Positions 1 to 21,325 of a stretch of 64,000 nucleotides of DNA are shown here, in pieces. The notes beneath the pieces are model-generated. The model was given only the letters and a program-made list of their open reading frames with translations. It was not told the origin of the DNA and did no database searches. The stretch comes from Seriola aureovittata (taxonomy: Eukaryota > Chordata > Actinopteri > Carangiformes > Carangidae), in NCBI RefSeq assembly GCF_021018895.1, contig NC_079364.1, forward strand, positions 5,107,401 through 5,171,400. The letters run 5' to 3'. Each line of letters begins with the position of its first letter. Position 1 is the first letter of the stretch. Position numbers and translations under genes: made by a program.

Positions 1-1413
1 GAGAATTTTGACATACTTTCTTTACAAAAAAATTATTTGGAAAGATTATCAAATTTTTTCTGTCAATCAACCGATCGTTGTAGCTCTAGTTAACTTGCTT
101 TCAAAAATCAGATTCAGGTTAATAGAAGTGAGTCTTAACTGGAGAGGAAATAAATGTCATATTTCAGCTGGGGGGGGGACATAAGCCAGTCTTTCTGTAC
201 ATTACTTTGAGAGATTTAAAAAGCATATAGGTAGCCTTTATATGTGGATTTGGTTTATGTTCTCAATTGCTTAAAAGGGTTGAAACTACCATGTGTGCCA
301 TGTTGTCATTATACAGTAGCCCCCCAAAAACAAAGACAGACACTGGTCCATTACAAAACCTTGTGTGCTTTCATTTCTTGGAATTCTGCAGCTTTATGAC
401 TTTATTTACAGCGCTCTTGAACGAACTGCTGGGAGTCGATACTGGAAAATAATTGTGCAAAGACATTACAACTGAGCGTTCTTTCATGTTATGAATGTGT
501 GACAACTGCAGTATAACTGAATACACACGCTAGCTCCACATGCATATTGTTACTGTTCACAATTCATCCTGTTTTTCCTCTTTAATGTGCAATTTTGTCA
601 GTGGCCTGCAACACATTAACTTGGTTTTGGTGCGTAATATAAAAAAGTGTAATTTCTGCTCGAACAACTTTCATTATTCACAGGAGCATCACACAAATGT
701 TTTACATGATATGATTGAATTCTACAGAGAGACACATGATTAACTTGCGCTGATAATTAATGAATTACTGAAATTCAAGTGGTTCCTCGACCAGGAAAAC
801 TACTGGGATAATGAGAACATGGCACCTGGATCCAAATGAACTGACTGACTGATCTTATAATGCCTCTGGACTAACCACACCATACTGCATGTTCAGCATG
901 GTCTGCCACACAAAAATTACAAACTATGAGACAAAAATCAAAGTTCAATAAAAACCTGCCTATGAGACAGAGGGGATAGTCACCATACTGTACACTTTCT
1001 ACAATATCCATGTCCATTATGAATATAACAAGTGCATTCACTAAAAGGAAGAGTTGAACTTAAAACAAATTCTCGTTTTTCACTTAAGACCAGGCAAAAT
1101 GATTCAGAAACATTAAGATGACGCAGTTAATGATGCCAGAGGATGTGAACTGGATGAGTGAACTTTTGCTTGATCAATGTAATTTGTCTTAATAAGAACT
1201 AAAATTACACTTATTGATGAATACAACTGAAGTGAATAACAGAGATTTGTTTTAGGTTTAACAGCACCCTCTAGTAACGTTCATTCAGATTTTTAATTTT
1301 TCAGCAATTTTTTTTTGTTTTTAAATTACTGTACTTCTTTTACATCAACACGACAGTTGATTAGCGAGTCATCTTTATATACAGGGAAAGGTGGAAGTGA
1401 TGAGCTCCACAGC
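1..1413 (-). other. kmt5b 3' UTR and downstream flank
   Basis: AT-rich sequence directly after the kmt5b stop codon, with no coding ORF supported on either strand. Read on the minus strand, an AATAAA poly(A) signal sits at 401-406, so the 3' UTR could be about 1 kb long. The extent is inferred; no transcript boundary is visible. Confidence 0.45.
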
Positions 1414-6547
<5,134 letters not shown>

Positions 6548-6630
6548 GCCCACAAGCCCCCTGGTCCAGTTGCATTTAGTCTCCGAGTTGAAGAAACGCT
6601 CTTGAGTGGGGAAGACTGGGGTCTAAAGTT

Positions 6631-8900
6631 TAAAACCTGGAGGCAGAGTAGAAACAATAAACATAACTAGATGCACAACCAAGAAAATTTAATTAGCTTA
6701 CACAGACTCAAGAGATACAAAACTAAACAGGATAGGGATAGGATGTGTTGCCAGCTCAGACTGCCAAAGTAGAAGATTTATTCACCACATAGTGAGGACA
6801 AGAACTTTTCTCACAGGGTTAGGAACACCCTTAATTCTTCTATCTGTTAAACTGCATCTTTGCTGTAATCATAAGTGGTCAGTGCTAAACATATGATTGC
6901 ACCAAATTGGATTGATAATGCACTGAGATACAGTTACCGAGAGATAGTCAGGAATTCACTCATTCACAGATGCAGTGTATGGTGAATGTCTCTGATCACT
7001 TTATAGATCTGTCTGGAGATCATATGGATACGCTTCATCTGACTAATCTGAAAACAATATGGAAACAGTGTTGAGGTCTACATGAAGGTGCACCAATGGC
7101 CCAGTTAATGTTCTATGGCCATTAAAACCTGCAACTGGCAGGTGTTGAAGTGCAAAATTTGAACAGCATCAGTTAATGTACCCAGTGGTGACTGCTGTTG
7201 TTAACACTATAGTTGGGTGAAGGTACACAGCAAAGCAGCGCTGTGAAAACAAATTTAAAGTGATCCTACGGCGCCGCTTAGTGGTAACCCCAAATAATAC
7301 ATTGGCTTACTGTCAAGCGCAACAGTAACGTCTCCGGTGCCATCACCCATACGTATAAAGTATCGCTTTGTTAATTTATGGACCACATAATCACATAAAC
7401 ACGTCACATCACGTTGACATTTATAACTGCACAAAACCTTTGGTAAATTGTTAATGCGCCTGTTACATGAGTGATGTAGTTTCCAAATCGTAAATGCGTC
7501 GCAAGAACCATCATCTCATTTGTAATCGATGCATAAAATGCTTCACAAAATGCTTCGCATTTTAGCTCGGAAGCTAACGTTAGCCACGATAAAACAACAC
7601 GCCACAGGGTTCGGGAAAGGCTGTGGAAACCCGGAAGGCCACACCAACAGATGAGGCCGAGATTGTATGAGTTATCAATACAGCTTGCATTGTTTGCTAA
7701 CAACTGCCGTCTCTCCACCCATTCACTACGTTAGCATGGAGCTAACAACCAAAGGCGACGCCAAGGAGATGTTTGGCCGTGGTGGTTAGCTTGCAGCAAA
7801 CGCCGGCAGTAAGCCATCATGGCAGTTTCCAACAAGCAAGTTGACTTTGGCTACCAACCTCAGAAACATCGGCAGTTCAGCCGTTCAGTATAAATCCGTT
7901 CAATACAAAGACCGAAGCACAATATTACAAGGATTGTGATATGGTGATGGTGGCATTTAACGACACTATTACACCATAATACATCAACTCCACATCTCAA
8001 GCGGATTCGACATTTTCCATCATGTATTCAAAAACGTAACACTCAAACAAAACCACGATTACCAAGGTTTATTAAAACTTGTATAAAACTTGAGTACAAA
8101 CCTATATGAATTATCTACATTAACGCACTTCTCGGTGTGTGTTAGCTAGCATCAAACTTAACTTCAGCAGGCTGCTAACTTAGCTTCACCATCAGCTAGC
8201 ACAGTCAATAAAACACCACAGCAGTCGCTAAATACACAATGCAGTTACCCTTTCTTTCACTAACGACATAACGTTGACTTGTGTCCGTCAAATATTCGAC
8301 GACGGCAGTGGATAGTTTGCTGCACATGTACCACAGAGTAACGTTAGCTACGGTTATGCTACCTACCTGCAGACCACTGGACCACGGCAGCTAACACTGC
8401 GTTAGCTCGGGTTGTTTGATGTGGAAGCCATTAGTTAGCTTAGCAGGCTAAATCTCTAACCGAATTAAAAGTTAGTTCGCTAGGCTGTACTGTTGTAAAT
8501 CAGATCTGTTGTAGCTATTACAGCAGTCAAATGATCGGCGGCTCGGTGCGGGTGATGTTATTGATCATGATAGCTGGCAGTTTAACAGCACTAAGCTCAG
8601 AGCGTTTTCACGCGTTGGTAGCGTTAAATGTCCTGAGTCGACAACAGAAACAGAACAAACACACACAATACTCACTGGGTGATTTTGTAAAACAGTCGCG
8701 AAACAAAACACCACTCCTTCAAACTAATCCAAATTTGGCACGACACCCTACACGAAAATATCACAGGAAACACATTTTTTTAGAAATTAACATTAAAATT
8801 CAAGATGGCGGCCTAGCACAGGAGAGAGGGAGAGAAAGGCGCAGCACAGCCATCCTAAAGAAAATAGATCCAATAAATACGCAACCGCTCTCGCCCGTAT
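6631..8900 (-). promoter_or_regulatory. kmt5b: kmt5b 5' leader intron and probable promoter region
   Basis: The first coding exon extends upstream of the ATG to a good acceptor (CTGCCTCCAG) at about 6637, giving an exon of 6379-6636. A strong matching donor, CAG|GTAGGT, lies at 8366/8367, so a non-coding exon 1 probably ends at 8367. Around 8802-8812 there is an AAGATGGCGGC element, a YY1-type motif common near vertebrate start sites. Exon 1 and the start site are inferred, not proven. The intron between holds no recognised gene. Confidence 0.45.
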
Positions 8901-9526
8901 GGACTTAAATGAGAAAAAGCATTCCAAGATATAGTCTGAAACTCCAAAAGTGGACGTTGTAAGCCACTTTTTGTAGCTTTTGTTGAGAAAAATATCGAAA
9001 ATCGCTATCTTAGTTTGTGTCAGTAATTGTCGGATGTACACAAAAGTAGTGCTGCATAAACAAACCTCTTTACGCTTCCTAAAGAATCCAGCGGTAGTGG
9101 GCAGACAGACGCTAACGGTGGGTTCTCCTCTCTGTTTCATGGAGAACCTTACTAGAACAAGTCACTTATAGCCACAACTACATAAGAGACTTCTTCCTTT
9201 TACTGCACTGTTATTTTGATGCCACCCCTCCTAACTCATCACTTGTTAATGTGGGTAGTGCAGACCTGTAAATAGGCCATTCCTCAGTTGTTTTTTACAG
9301 AACCACCCCATGTTCCATTGCATAGCCAATCCTAACTGTTCCACTTTGGCTTTTGATATAGATTTACTAAGCTGAAAATACCTACCCAATATTCATTTAA
9401 TAAGATTTACTACCAGCAGTTTCAGTTCATAAATGCCTAGGTTAAGGCTTTATTGCTGTTAGACTTTGTATTGTGTTGTGTAGTCAACAGTGCAACCTTT
9501 TTGAAGCTCAACATACCTAGGTCAAG
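8900..9526. other. Intergenic, nothing recognised
   Basis: Short unconserved ORFs only on both strands; no splice-linked coding signal, RNA gene or named repeat recognised. Confidence 0.5.
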
Positions 9527-9890
9527 TGGTTAAGGTCAAGGTCAAGGTCAAGGGGCCCCAAAAAGAGACACAAAACAACCGAAATGATAGACAAAACAAA
9601 CCACAGAGACACAAAATAACAACAGATGCAAAACAACCAGCAAAAGACACAGAACATCCTAAAAGAGATGAAAAAGAACCACAACTCGATGTAAAACGTT
9701 TACAAAGAGACGCAAAACATCCTCAAAAACAACAGCATACGCAAAACAACTAAGAAGAAATACAACACAGCTACTAGGAGATACAAACCATCAACAGAAG
9801 TGCAGAGCATTGTAAAATATCTACAAAGAGATGCAAAACAACCACAATAAGAAGCCAAATGTCTACAGAGAGATGCATAATAACCATAAC
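9527..9890 (+). repeat. Degenerate minisatellite (agacacaaaacaacc type) with (GGTCAA)n head
   Basis: Begins with about four 'ggtcaa' units at 9529-9552, then many imperfect repeats of an A-rich unit of roughly 25-30 bases containing 'agagacacaaaacaacc' or 'agagatgcaaaacaacc'. The 75-residue ORF across it is a low-complexity translation of the repeat, not a gene. Confidence 0.75.
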
Positions 9891-10140
9891 CATCTGTTTG
9901 CCGTTGCCCTCTATTGAATTGAATGTGGGACTATTTACCTTGCACTGTTGTGTCGCTGAGCAATAATTTTCATTCTTTTCTTTTATTTGTTTTACTCTAT
10001 TTTATTGTATTTATGTCTTTAATTCTTGGATTCCATTTAAATGTGGCTTTTTATATTGCATTTATTTTCTTAATGTCGTTTATGTCTTGAATTGAAATTG
10101 AATATAAAAGGTGCTATATGAATTTATTTGTCTTGCCTTA
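9890..10140 (+). mobile_element. LINE 3'-end remnant (L2-like tail)
   Basis: T-rich sequence ending in 'aaaggtgctatatgaattt' followed by 'atttgtcttgcctt', which resembles the 3' tail common to fish L2-type LINEs and their SINE partners. No reverse transcriptase is present here. Confidence 0.5.
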
Positions 10141-13060
10141 AAGGAAACAGTGCGACAGCATAATTATCGATAGATGAGCCTAGAGGATGCTGTTACAGTA
10201 AAACATTACAATTCATTCATGTGGGCTGGTGTCATTGTTGGGCTACATCCTTGGTTTATTGTCTGTCATGGTCAACAGACTGCCGCATTCATCGTCTGTC
10301 CTTGGATTTGTTGTCCTTGGCTGATTTGTCTGTCTCCCCACCAGAAGGCATTGCTTTTCTCTTTACAGAAAAAAAATTTGACCTCTCTGCTACACAAATG
10401 TTTATTGTTATTTCAAATGAATGCATATAAAGTTGAAGTAACTACATGTGCAAAATAGATGTAGGAGATGACAGTATCTGCATCTTCAATTGGCATTTTT
10501 AAAAGTGTCTAAAACACGTTGTTTCTTGTGACCCTGTGCTCAGCAACTCATAGCTCTGCCACTCTGATGGTGCCCTGGTCGGCTTTCCTAACTGGGACCG
10601 CACTCATCATAATCTACTGTCGGTAATAGACTATATATGACTACCTCACACAACCCCGCATCAAAAAACCCGAACTGTTTCTTTAATACCAGTTAGTGAT
10701 GTGGCCTATAGCCCATATGTACTTGAGTGGGTGGAACCTTTAAGCTGGTTAAGTACCAGTACACTTAGTTTACTGAGTTATCGGTGTTTGTTTGTTTTAT
10801 TTTTCCAAAGTTTTCTGTTTGGTGTTTGTAATATTATTCCTCCCTGTTCCGTGTCATCTGATGAATGAACATATTTTAAATTATTAAGAAGTTTGTGAAT
10901 ATGTGAAGAGGTGTTGTGTAGAGAGCACAGATATAACATTATGTATCTACTCATACAGTATATGTGAATTGATGAAACACAATGCTAACTCCTCCTCATC
11001 TTTTGATAGTAACTGGAAAACAAACAGTCATGTTACAAAGAATATATATATATATATATATATATTGTACCATTGAACTTGTCTGATATTTTTGGGAATG
11101 AGTCTTACATCTGCAGCAACCTGTAGACATGTTAGATGAATACAATGGAAGAGTGTTGTTGCAGTGATTGTTCCAACAACACAGATAGCTAAGCTGAGGG
11201 AACTTTGTTATCCTGGAGTGATGCCCAGAAACAGCTACAAGATGCTTGAACTTGGTGGGCGTAGAAATTTGCCTTTCATTGCATAGCCTACTGTACAGAG
11301 TGGTTTACAATGAGTGGGCTGCATTGCCCTGCTGCATGTGTAAGGAAGTGAGCTGCCATGGTAACCACTTAAATACTTTTCCCCCCAACAAACCCTGACC
11401 TTCTCCACTCTGTTTGTAATGAAGGTGTAAACTGAGCTGGAAGTCTGCCCAGTCAAGGTATTTAATATTCATCTGTACACTGCAGATAATGTGTGACTAA
11501 GCGAGTGGTTCAATTATCACTTCAGTGTGGCCTCTTCATTTTAGTGTTTGCCAGTGTGTTGGTACATTGTGTATATATTTAATTAATCTCTGCCCAAAAT
11601 AATCTACAAACACACCTGTCTTGTCATTACAGAAGTAATTACTTAGCTCATATTTTAAACAAATGTCAACAAATGCCATGAAAACACTTAAACCAACATT
11701 ATATTAGTTCATCTTTATATACTTTTTTACTCCCCTGCTCTGTCTGTGACATTAAACTCCAAGCTCATTGGTTCCTACAGAAGACGTAAATCTTCTCTCA
11801 ACAACATTGTTATTGTAGTTTTTCAGAAACCTTACTCAAAAAGGAGGAAATAATACATTTGTCGGGAACTATATTCAGTGGTGGATTAATCCACATTTGT
11901 TGCTCTAGTATGAGGCAGCAGGATGGTGGATATGGGACTTAGTCTAAATAAACTACAGTGTGTGTGTTCATGATAATGAAGGAACATGTGCAACGCTGTG
12001 GCTGATGTGTTTTTAATGATGTTTGGACAACACTGGAGGACAATGGCCGTCAGGGAAGACATATCCTGCATTTATGTGGGGTTGGAATGACTGAAAATTA
12101 AGTTTCTGACTGGGAAAATTTGCGTGAACAAGCCCTCGAGTCAGAACTCATCTGACTGCGATAATTTTGGTACACAATTTGCCGAGTTGTTGACGTCAGA
12201 AACATGGTAGACGAAAGTAAATGTTTGGTTGATGGTGAAAAACTTTTCATTGAATAATTATTTTGCTAAAATTCAATTTGTAATATAGTATTAGGTTGTA
12301 ACTGTTAGCTGCCTAAACCCAATTCTGCCACATGCTGATGCAACTCACGGTCTGCTCCATTTCTTGGGCCTTTGCATTTCGGTGGGCTCCACCCTCAGTC
12401 ACCTCTTCTGAACAGATCAGGAAGGAGGACAGATGCAGCAGACACTCAAAAAACAAAGAAAAAATTATTAATACAACTTACTTAAACTAATAGTGACAGA
12501 ACAATGCATACCTCATTTAAAATACAGTGTCAAAGAAGCAATGAACAACTTTCTAAACCAAACAAACTGTGGCCGTGTTTTATGTATTTTAAGTGACTGC
12601 AAAGAAAACTATGATAATGAGAGTGTATGAAACCATAAATCTGCCTTTTGGATATGAATGTTTTGAGTGTGGTGAGACTGGATAAATATTACCATATTTC
12701 TATTTCAGTTGTGTGGCTGTGAATACGGTCATCACAATGACACAGAGAAATTAGGCATAGCAGCCTTTAGATACACAGACAATACTTGTTAGTGGGAGAT
12801 TATATGAAATATAATATGAAATGTAGCCTACATAATAAGATTCAAAACACAATCTCAGGTATTTTTTGTATTTCTTTGTTTTTTTATTGGCATAATATTC
12901 CAAAACAAATTTTCTCCATAATTTTTTTGGAAGTGCAAGTTAAAAATATAAACGTTATATTGTTTTTTTATTGAGCCTTTTTTTGAGAAGAAAGAGTTTC
13001 TATTATTTATTTGGCTCCTCCTCTTTTTCTTTCTTTCTTTCTTTTTCTTTTTTTACGTTA
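10141..13060. other. Intergenic spacer upstream of pole3
   Basis: No gene recognised. It contains an (AT)n run at 11040-11067 and, at its right edge, a pyrimidine run of TTTC/CTTT units at about 13016-13045. Short ORFs here lack family resemblance and conserved splice partners. Confidence 0.5.
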
Positions 13061-13077
13061 AATACGTAACAGATTAC

Positions 13078-13160
13078 ACGTCACACTACGTCAGAGGTCG
13101 AAGTTGAGAGGTGACGTAGAGGGCTCGTGGTTGGAAGGTTCGCGGGAAACGTCTCAAAAC
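13078..13160 (+). promoter_or_regulatory. pole3: Candidate pole3 promoter with CRE-like and E2F-like sites
   Basis: About 290-360 bases upstream of the pole3 ATG are ACGTCA at 13088-13093, TGACGTA at 13112-13118 and TTCGCGGGAAA at 13139-13149, which fits the E2F consensus. No TATA box is seen. E2F control would fit a replication-fork protein; that link is inference. Confidence 0.5.
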
Positions 13161-13440
13161 AAATTAGTTCTGATGGGCACACGAGCGACTTCAGGCACCG
13201 TTTGAACTTTAACCGATCCAAGTTAACGTTTTCTTCAAACGCGGTAGTATAACGTAAATTGTCCGCCGGTAGCGAGTTTATCTTACCCTGAAACTGAACG
13301 ACCTAACCAGCTACTGTAGCTCCAAGCTAACACAACACTGTAAGCGGGCGCTAATCGGGTAGCTTAGCACCAACGGACGGTTCGGTTAACGGTGAATACG
13401 CGGTGAACAGGGGTTGAGGACTCAGTAAACAGTGCGTGAA

Positions 13441-15856
13441 ATGGCAGAGAGGCCAGAAGACCTGAACCTACCCAACGCGGTGATCACCCGCATCATCAAG
13501 GAGGCGGTGAGTGCGGAGAGCAGACACTGAACTCAGACTGAAGCTTTTCTTTCATTAAGGCTTCAGCTTTAAAGTTGAATATAAATAACAAAAACAACTA
13601 CTACTACTTTCTCCAACACAAATCGGTGAAAGGTACGAACATTCATTGAAAAAAAAATCAGATTTTAAAGTACTTGCTTGACACGATGGCAGAATGTTAC
13701 GAAGCACATTTACTTAAGTACCTGCAAACTGCATGATTATTTTGTTTTTATGCCACTTTATACTATTACTTCACTACATTTTAGTGGGAAATATTGTACT
13801 TTTTACTGCACAATATTGATCTGACACTTTACAGATTAAGATTTTTAGCAAAGTATGATGCCTCATTATAGATTAAACCGCAATAGTAAACAATGCTGCA
13901 AACAAACTGCAATTACTGGATCATCTGATCCTTTGTATTACTGAATTCATAGACACTTATATACATACATTCTCTGTAATATGCACCTTTTGCACAATCC
14001 ATAGCTCCAGCTCAACCCCTCTATCTTCCAACTGATTTATTTGTATTCTTTATTTTTATTTCTTTTATACCGTTTCTATTTGATGCTACTTTTTTCATCA
14101 AAGCCCCAGAGAAACACATTTTGATGTCATCACATGTAGCATTTTATTGTAAAAAGTATAAATGTAACAGTGGTGTGATGATAAAGGTCCGTATCCTCAT
14201 CTTAAAGACAAATAGAGCTGAAACCATTATTTGAATGACAGAAAATTAAGGCAACCGTTTAATGTAATTTTTCATGTAAACATGTCATGGTTCCAGCTTG
14301 TGTGAGGATTTGCTGCTTTTCTTTTAGTGATTTTAATTCATTTTTAATAATGTTTGATGTTTGAACTATTGGTTTGACAAAAAAAGTATTTAGAAGGTGT
14401 CACTATGGGCTCTGGGTAGTTGTGATGGGTTTCTCTCACTATTTTCTGAACTTTTTAAACCAATTAATCAACCAATGAATTAAAAAAGTAAGCAACTACA
14501 GCAGTAAAATGTTGCTGACACATGAATGAATGTGAATTTTTTACATTTTCCTGATTACATATGGTCATTTTGGAGGATGTAGCTTGCTGCTGTTGAACTG
14601 TATTATACAGAATGAGCACATTCGTTCAGTTCTCTTTTTGCATGAGGATGTAATCATCTCTAAGTAAATAAATACTTCTCTCAGCCTGCCTGTGTCTTCT
14701 GATAAAACCTGTATGTACTGAAGCTTTGACATAACTCCTCCGCACCATTTGTTTTCAACAGCTCCCAGATGGGGTGAATGTGTCGAAAGAAGCAAGGAGA
14801 GCCATATCCCAAGCTGCCAGCGTGTTTGTATTGTATGCAACCTCCTGGTAAGAATAAAAAAACAACATATATACAATCAAACACAGTCATGCTGAGTTGA
14901 TTCACAAATTCAGTTTGATTCAAGTGATGTTGGGATTTTACACAAATCAAATCCCAAGGAACATGAAAAGTCTGAATGAACTTATAATGTTATGATTCTT
15001 AAAATATCATGTTTAAGATCTGAATATTATTATGAACATGTGTTTTTTTTCTGTTCATTTTGTCACAGTGCAAATAATTTTGCCATGAAAGCCAAGAGAA
15101 AAACTCTGAACGCAGGAGACGTCTTGGCTGCGATGGAGGAAATGGAGTTTGAACGATTCCTGGAGCCTCTCAGAGAAGCTTTGGAAGGTCGGTACATGAG
15201 TGATTCGTTACAGCTTTTAAGGAAATTTAAACGATAAGTGAAGTTGACATTACTCTCCTGAGACGTACTGTGGATTAACATCAGTCTGGATTTGTAGAAA
15301 CTGATTATCTCTGTTTTTGTAAAAAATACTCAGAAGAAGAAATACTAACCTATACTGTAATGTAACCTGTAACCCCACAAAGTGATCTCCTATGAAATGC
15401 TCCTTAACCTCATCCAGGATTTTGATCATGGAAAGGCTAAAAACAGACGCCACCTGCTTAATTCTTCTGTATTACTGTCTTTATAGATATTATGAAAACT
15501 GCTTCAACATGTAAAGAAAAATTCAAAACCAGGCACTTATTGTTTCTAAGCTGTGATTGGACATTCAGTGTTTGGTGGAGCAAACAATTGATAACAGACA
15601 CTTATGTAAAATACAATCAACTACAGGTCCTTTATTTTAATGCTGCGTATTTAAAGTTAATGGTGGGTGTTTGGGTTTGTCAACAGTGTATAAGAAAGGC
15701 CAGAAAGGAAAGAAGGAGGTGTCGGAGCAGAAGCGCAAAGATAAAGAGAAGAAGACCGACTCTGAGAATGATAAGAGCAGGGAGGAGGAAGAGGAGGAAG
15801 AGGAGCGCATGGAGGAGGAGCCTGAAGCCGAGGAAGAGGAGGAGGTGGAAAACTGA
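13441..15856 (+). CDS. pole3: DNA polymerase epsilon subunit 3 (POLE3/CHRAC17), complete
   Basis: Small histone-fold protein of DNA polymerase epsilon; with CHRAC1 it also serves the CHRAC remodelling complex, and it binds histones. Exons: 13441-13506, 14762-14847, 15069-15187, 15687-15856; 441 coding bases, 146 aa (human 147). The start [19 protein letters not shown] matches the family N terminus. The histone fold covers about residues 8-90 ([52 protein letters not shown]). A lysine-rich linker follows, then an acidic tail running almost entirely Glu to the end EVEN. The exon 3 donor is GTCGGT, weaker than usual; reading through it would give a 106-residue form that ends in KFKR and lacks the tail. 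The gene converges on rpl12. Confidence 0.96.
13680..13880 (+). repeat. Dispersed teleost repeat (tacttaagta family) in pole3 intron 1
   Basis: Contains 'cacatttacttaagtacc', 'tatgccactttatact' and 'gggaaatattgtacttttta' in the order known from a common fish non-autonomous repeat. Other pieces of the family lie at about 29200-29290, 36655-36910, 44150-44425 and 60060-60335. Confidence 0.65.
14205..14480 (+). repeat. Dispersed teleost repeat in pole3 intron 1
   Basis: 'agagctgaaaccattatttg', then 'catgtcatggttccagctt', 'gaggatttgctgcttttctt' and 'ccaattaatcaaccaatga': the same family as the copy at 4845-5110. Diverged; no coding content. Confidence 0.6.
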
Positions 15857-16877
15857 GGACGTTTCACCACACACCTCCGGTGACACAAACGATGAAATGC
15901 TCTTCATCAGCTCCTCTGAGGTTATCACTGTCTGGACACGACGCATTTAAGTGACGCTTGTTCGTCATCCAGCAGCTGTGAATCAATAAGATCCAGGTTA
16001 CAGTGCAGCAACACTGATGAACTCAAAGGAGGTGAGGTTACAGTCCAGGTCTTTGTGGCGGTGCAGCTTCTGTCTTCCAACCAAACGCACAACAAACATC
16101 CAACACAAAGACAACACACATCTAACATCACACTCACACCTCACTAACTTAGTCTTGGTCCATTTTGTATTTTAATCATTTTTTCTATAAACCTGACTCA
16201 TGTTTTGATACCAATGCTGTTTGGTTTCTTCTATAACAGGATTTTTTTGACAATAAGCAACATGCAGCAGTTCAGAAAGTGACTGATTCTGTCTTTATTG
16301 AACCAATACAATCTGGCAAATAAGCTTTTCATTCAGTTAACCACTGGAGGGGGTGAGAACATAGGCAGTAACTTGATCGGTTATGAACAGGCGTCTGAAA
16401 TGTCTGAGCACTGTTACAATGCCTGTGATACTTTTCAAAAGGAGAAATATCAATATGTTTTTCTACAAAAAACCCTTTATTAATTTATCAAGAGATAAAG
16501 TTCTCTAAAGTAAACATGTAACTGCACAAGAACCTTTACTGAATAAAATGTTTAAAGTCTCATCATTGAATAAGTTAACAAAAAAATAAAAGTCCTGACA
16601 TTTGCTGTCAGGTTTTGGTACCAAATCACAACCTAGTTTTTTATTTTTCACACATGCTGTTTGACAAAATATACTGAAGCAGCTTCATTTGAAAAATCCT
16701 GTTTTGCATTTGTCAGGTGAGAAAGATTTGAAATGTGTTTATAAGACAGAACTACATCACTTCATACCCAGTACAAATAGCTGCACCAGTGTGAATAGGT
16801 CCTTTTTGTTCCCTAACTGCTGAGTTTTTGAACCATTTATACTTTTGTAGAATTGTATATGACTGGCTGAGATTTTC

Positions 16878-16883
16878 AATAAA
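16878..16883 (+). terminator. pole3: pole3 poly(A) signal AATAAA
   Basis: AATAAA in 'ttttcaataaatattttg' about 1 kb after the stop. Earlier AATAAA-containing sites near 16548 and 16585 could be used as alternatives. Confidence 0.5.
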
Positions 16884-17443
16884 TATTTTGTATAAAATCA
16901 AACCTGTGCTGAATCATAACTGGCTGTAGATGAAGGCAAAAACCCTGCACACTGTTATCCAAGCTGAAGTTCAACTTAGCCATTTAATTTGTATTCAATT
17001 TATACTTATGTAACATTTCACTTTAGTGTTTGTCTAATTCTGTTCATTATCTCCCAAACTGAATCTGGGTTTGATTTTGACTTTAAGGACTCACTCATCT
17101 GAACAGTTTCTGTAGTTAAGTCTAATTTAAGGTACATAAAATGTAATTTAATGCAACTCGGATCAGGTGTCTCCAAAATATATAAAGTAGCACAAAACTT
17201 ATTAAAGTTCAAATACCTCAATTTCACATGTGACAAATGAACCTTGTATTAATTCCCAATAGCTTCAAACATTTGTTGTTCACTAAACTGAAAGGTGTCA
17301 TGGATGATTTGGACGCTTGATTCTTTTTTTAAGTCATGACCTCGAGGCTGTTTTTTTTTCCCCCCCTCCCCTTCAATTTAAACATTGTCCAGTTTCCTCA
17401 GAAAAACCATCCCATAGCCCTGCGTCACAGAGGTACATTACAT

Positions 17444-17535
17444 CAGTTTATTAGGTACACCCAGATAAAACCAATTCCGTCCAATACCCATCTGATGTAT
17501 GGCTTTAGTTTGAGCTGGGTGTACCTAATAAACTG
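17444..17535. mobile_element. Short inverted-repeat element (MITE-like)
   Basis: 92-bp element with near-perfect terminal inverted repeats of about 20 bases: left cagtttattaggtacaccca, right its reverse complement. These ends are a familiar teleost MITE motif. It lies between the 3' ends of pole3 and rpl12. Confidence 0.75.
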
Positions 17536-17644
17536 ACAGTGTACATCCCATTCTAGTGTATGATTATACTGAGTGTAAACAAAAGGAATTAAAAAGAAGA
17601 TTAACACAAGAAGTTCATTTTTTGTCAACATTTTAATTGTCCAT

Positions 17645-21209
<3,565 letters not shown>

Positions 21210-21308
21210 GTTGCTGCTGTGTAGGTTGAGCTCAGTTCAGCTTGGTTGGTGAGGGTGTCGGATGAACCCGGGTTCGGGACGACCGATTACTGTTGCACCT
21301 TCACCGCT

Positions 21309-21325
21309 AAGGGGAGAAAGAAAGG
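21309..21325 (-). promoter_or_regulatory. rpl12: rpl12 5' TOP-like initiation region
   Basis: Read on the minus strand, the sequence is CCTTTCTTTCTCCCCTT followed by AGCGG, a pyrimidine tract of the kind at which ribosomal protein mRNAs start and which mediates TOR-linked translational control. It lies about 100 bases upstream of the ATG. Confidence 0.55.

Noticed and set aside
9560..9890. CRISPR-like regular repeats
   Set aside because: Units are imperfect and contiguous with no unique spacers; it is a degenerate minisatellite in a vertebrate genome.
15637..15946. Minus-strand Ser- or Leu-rich ORFs
   Set aside because: Shadows of the Glu/Lys-rich pole3 last exon.
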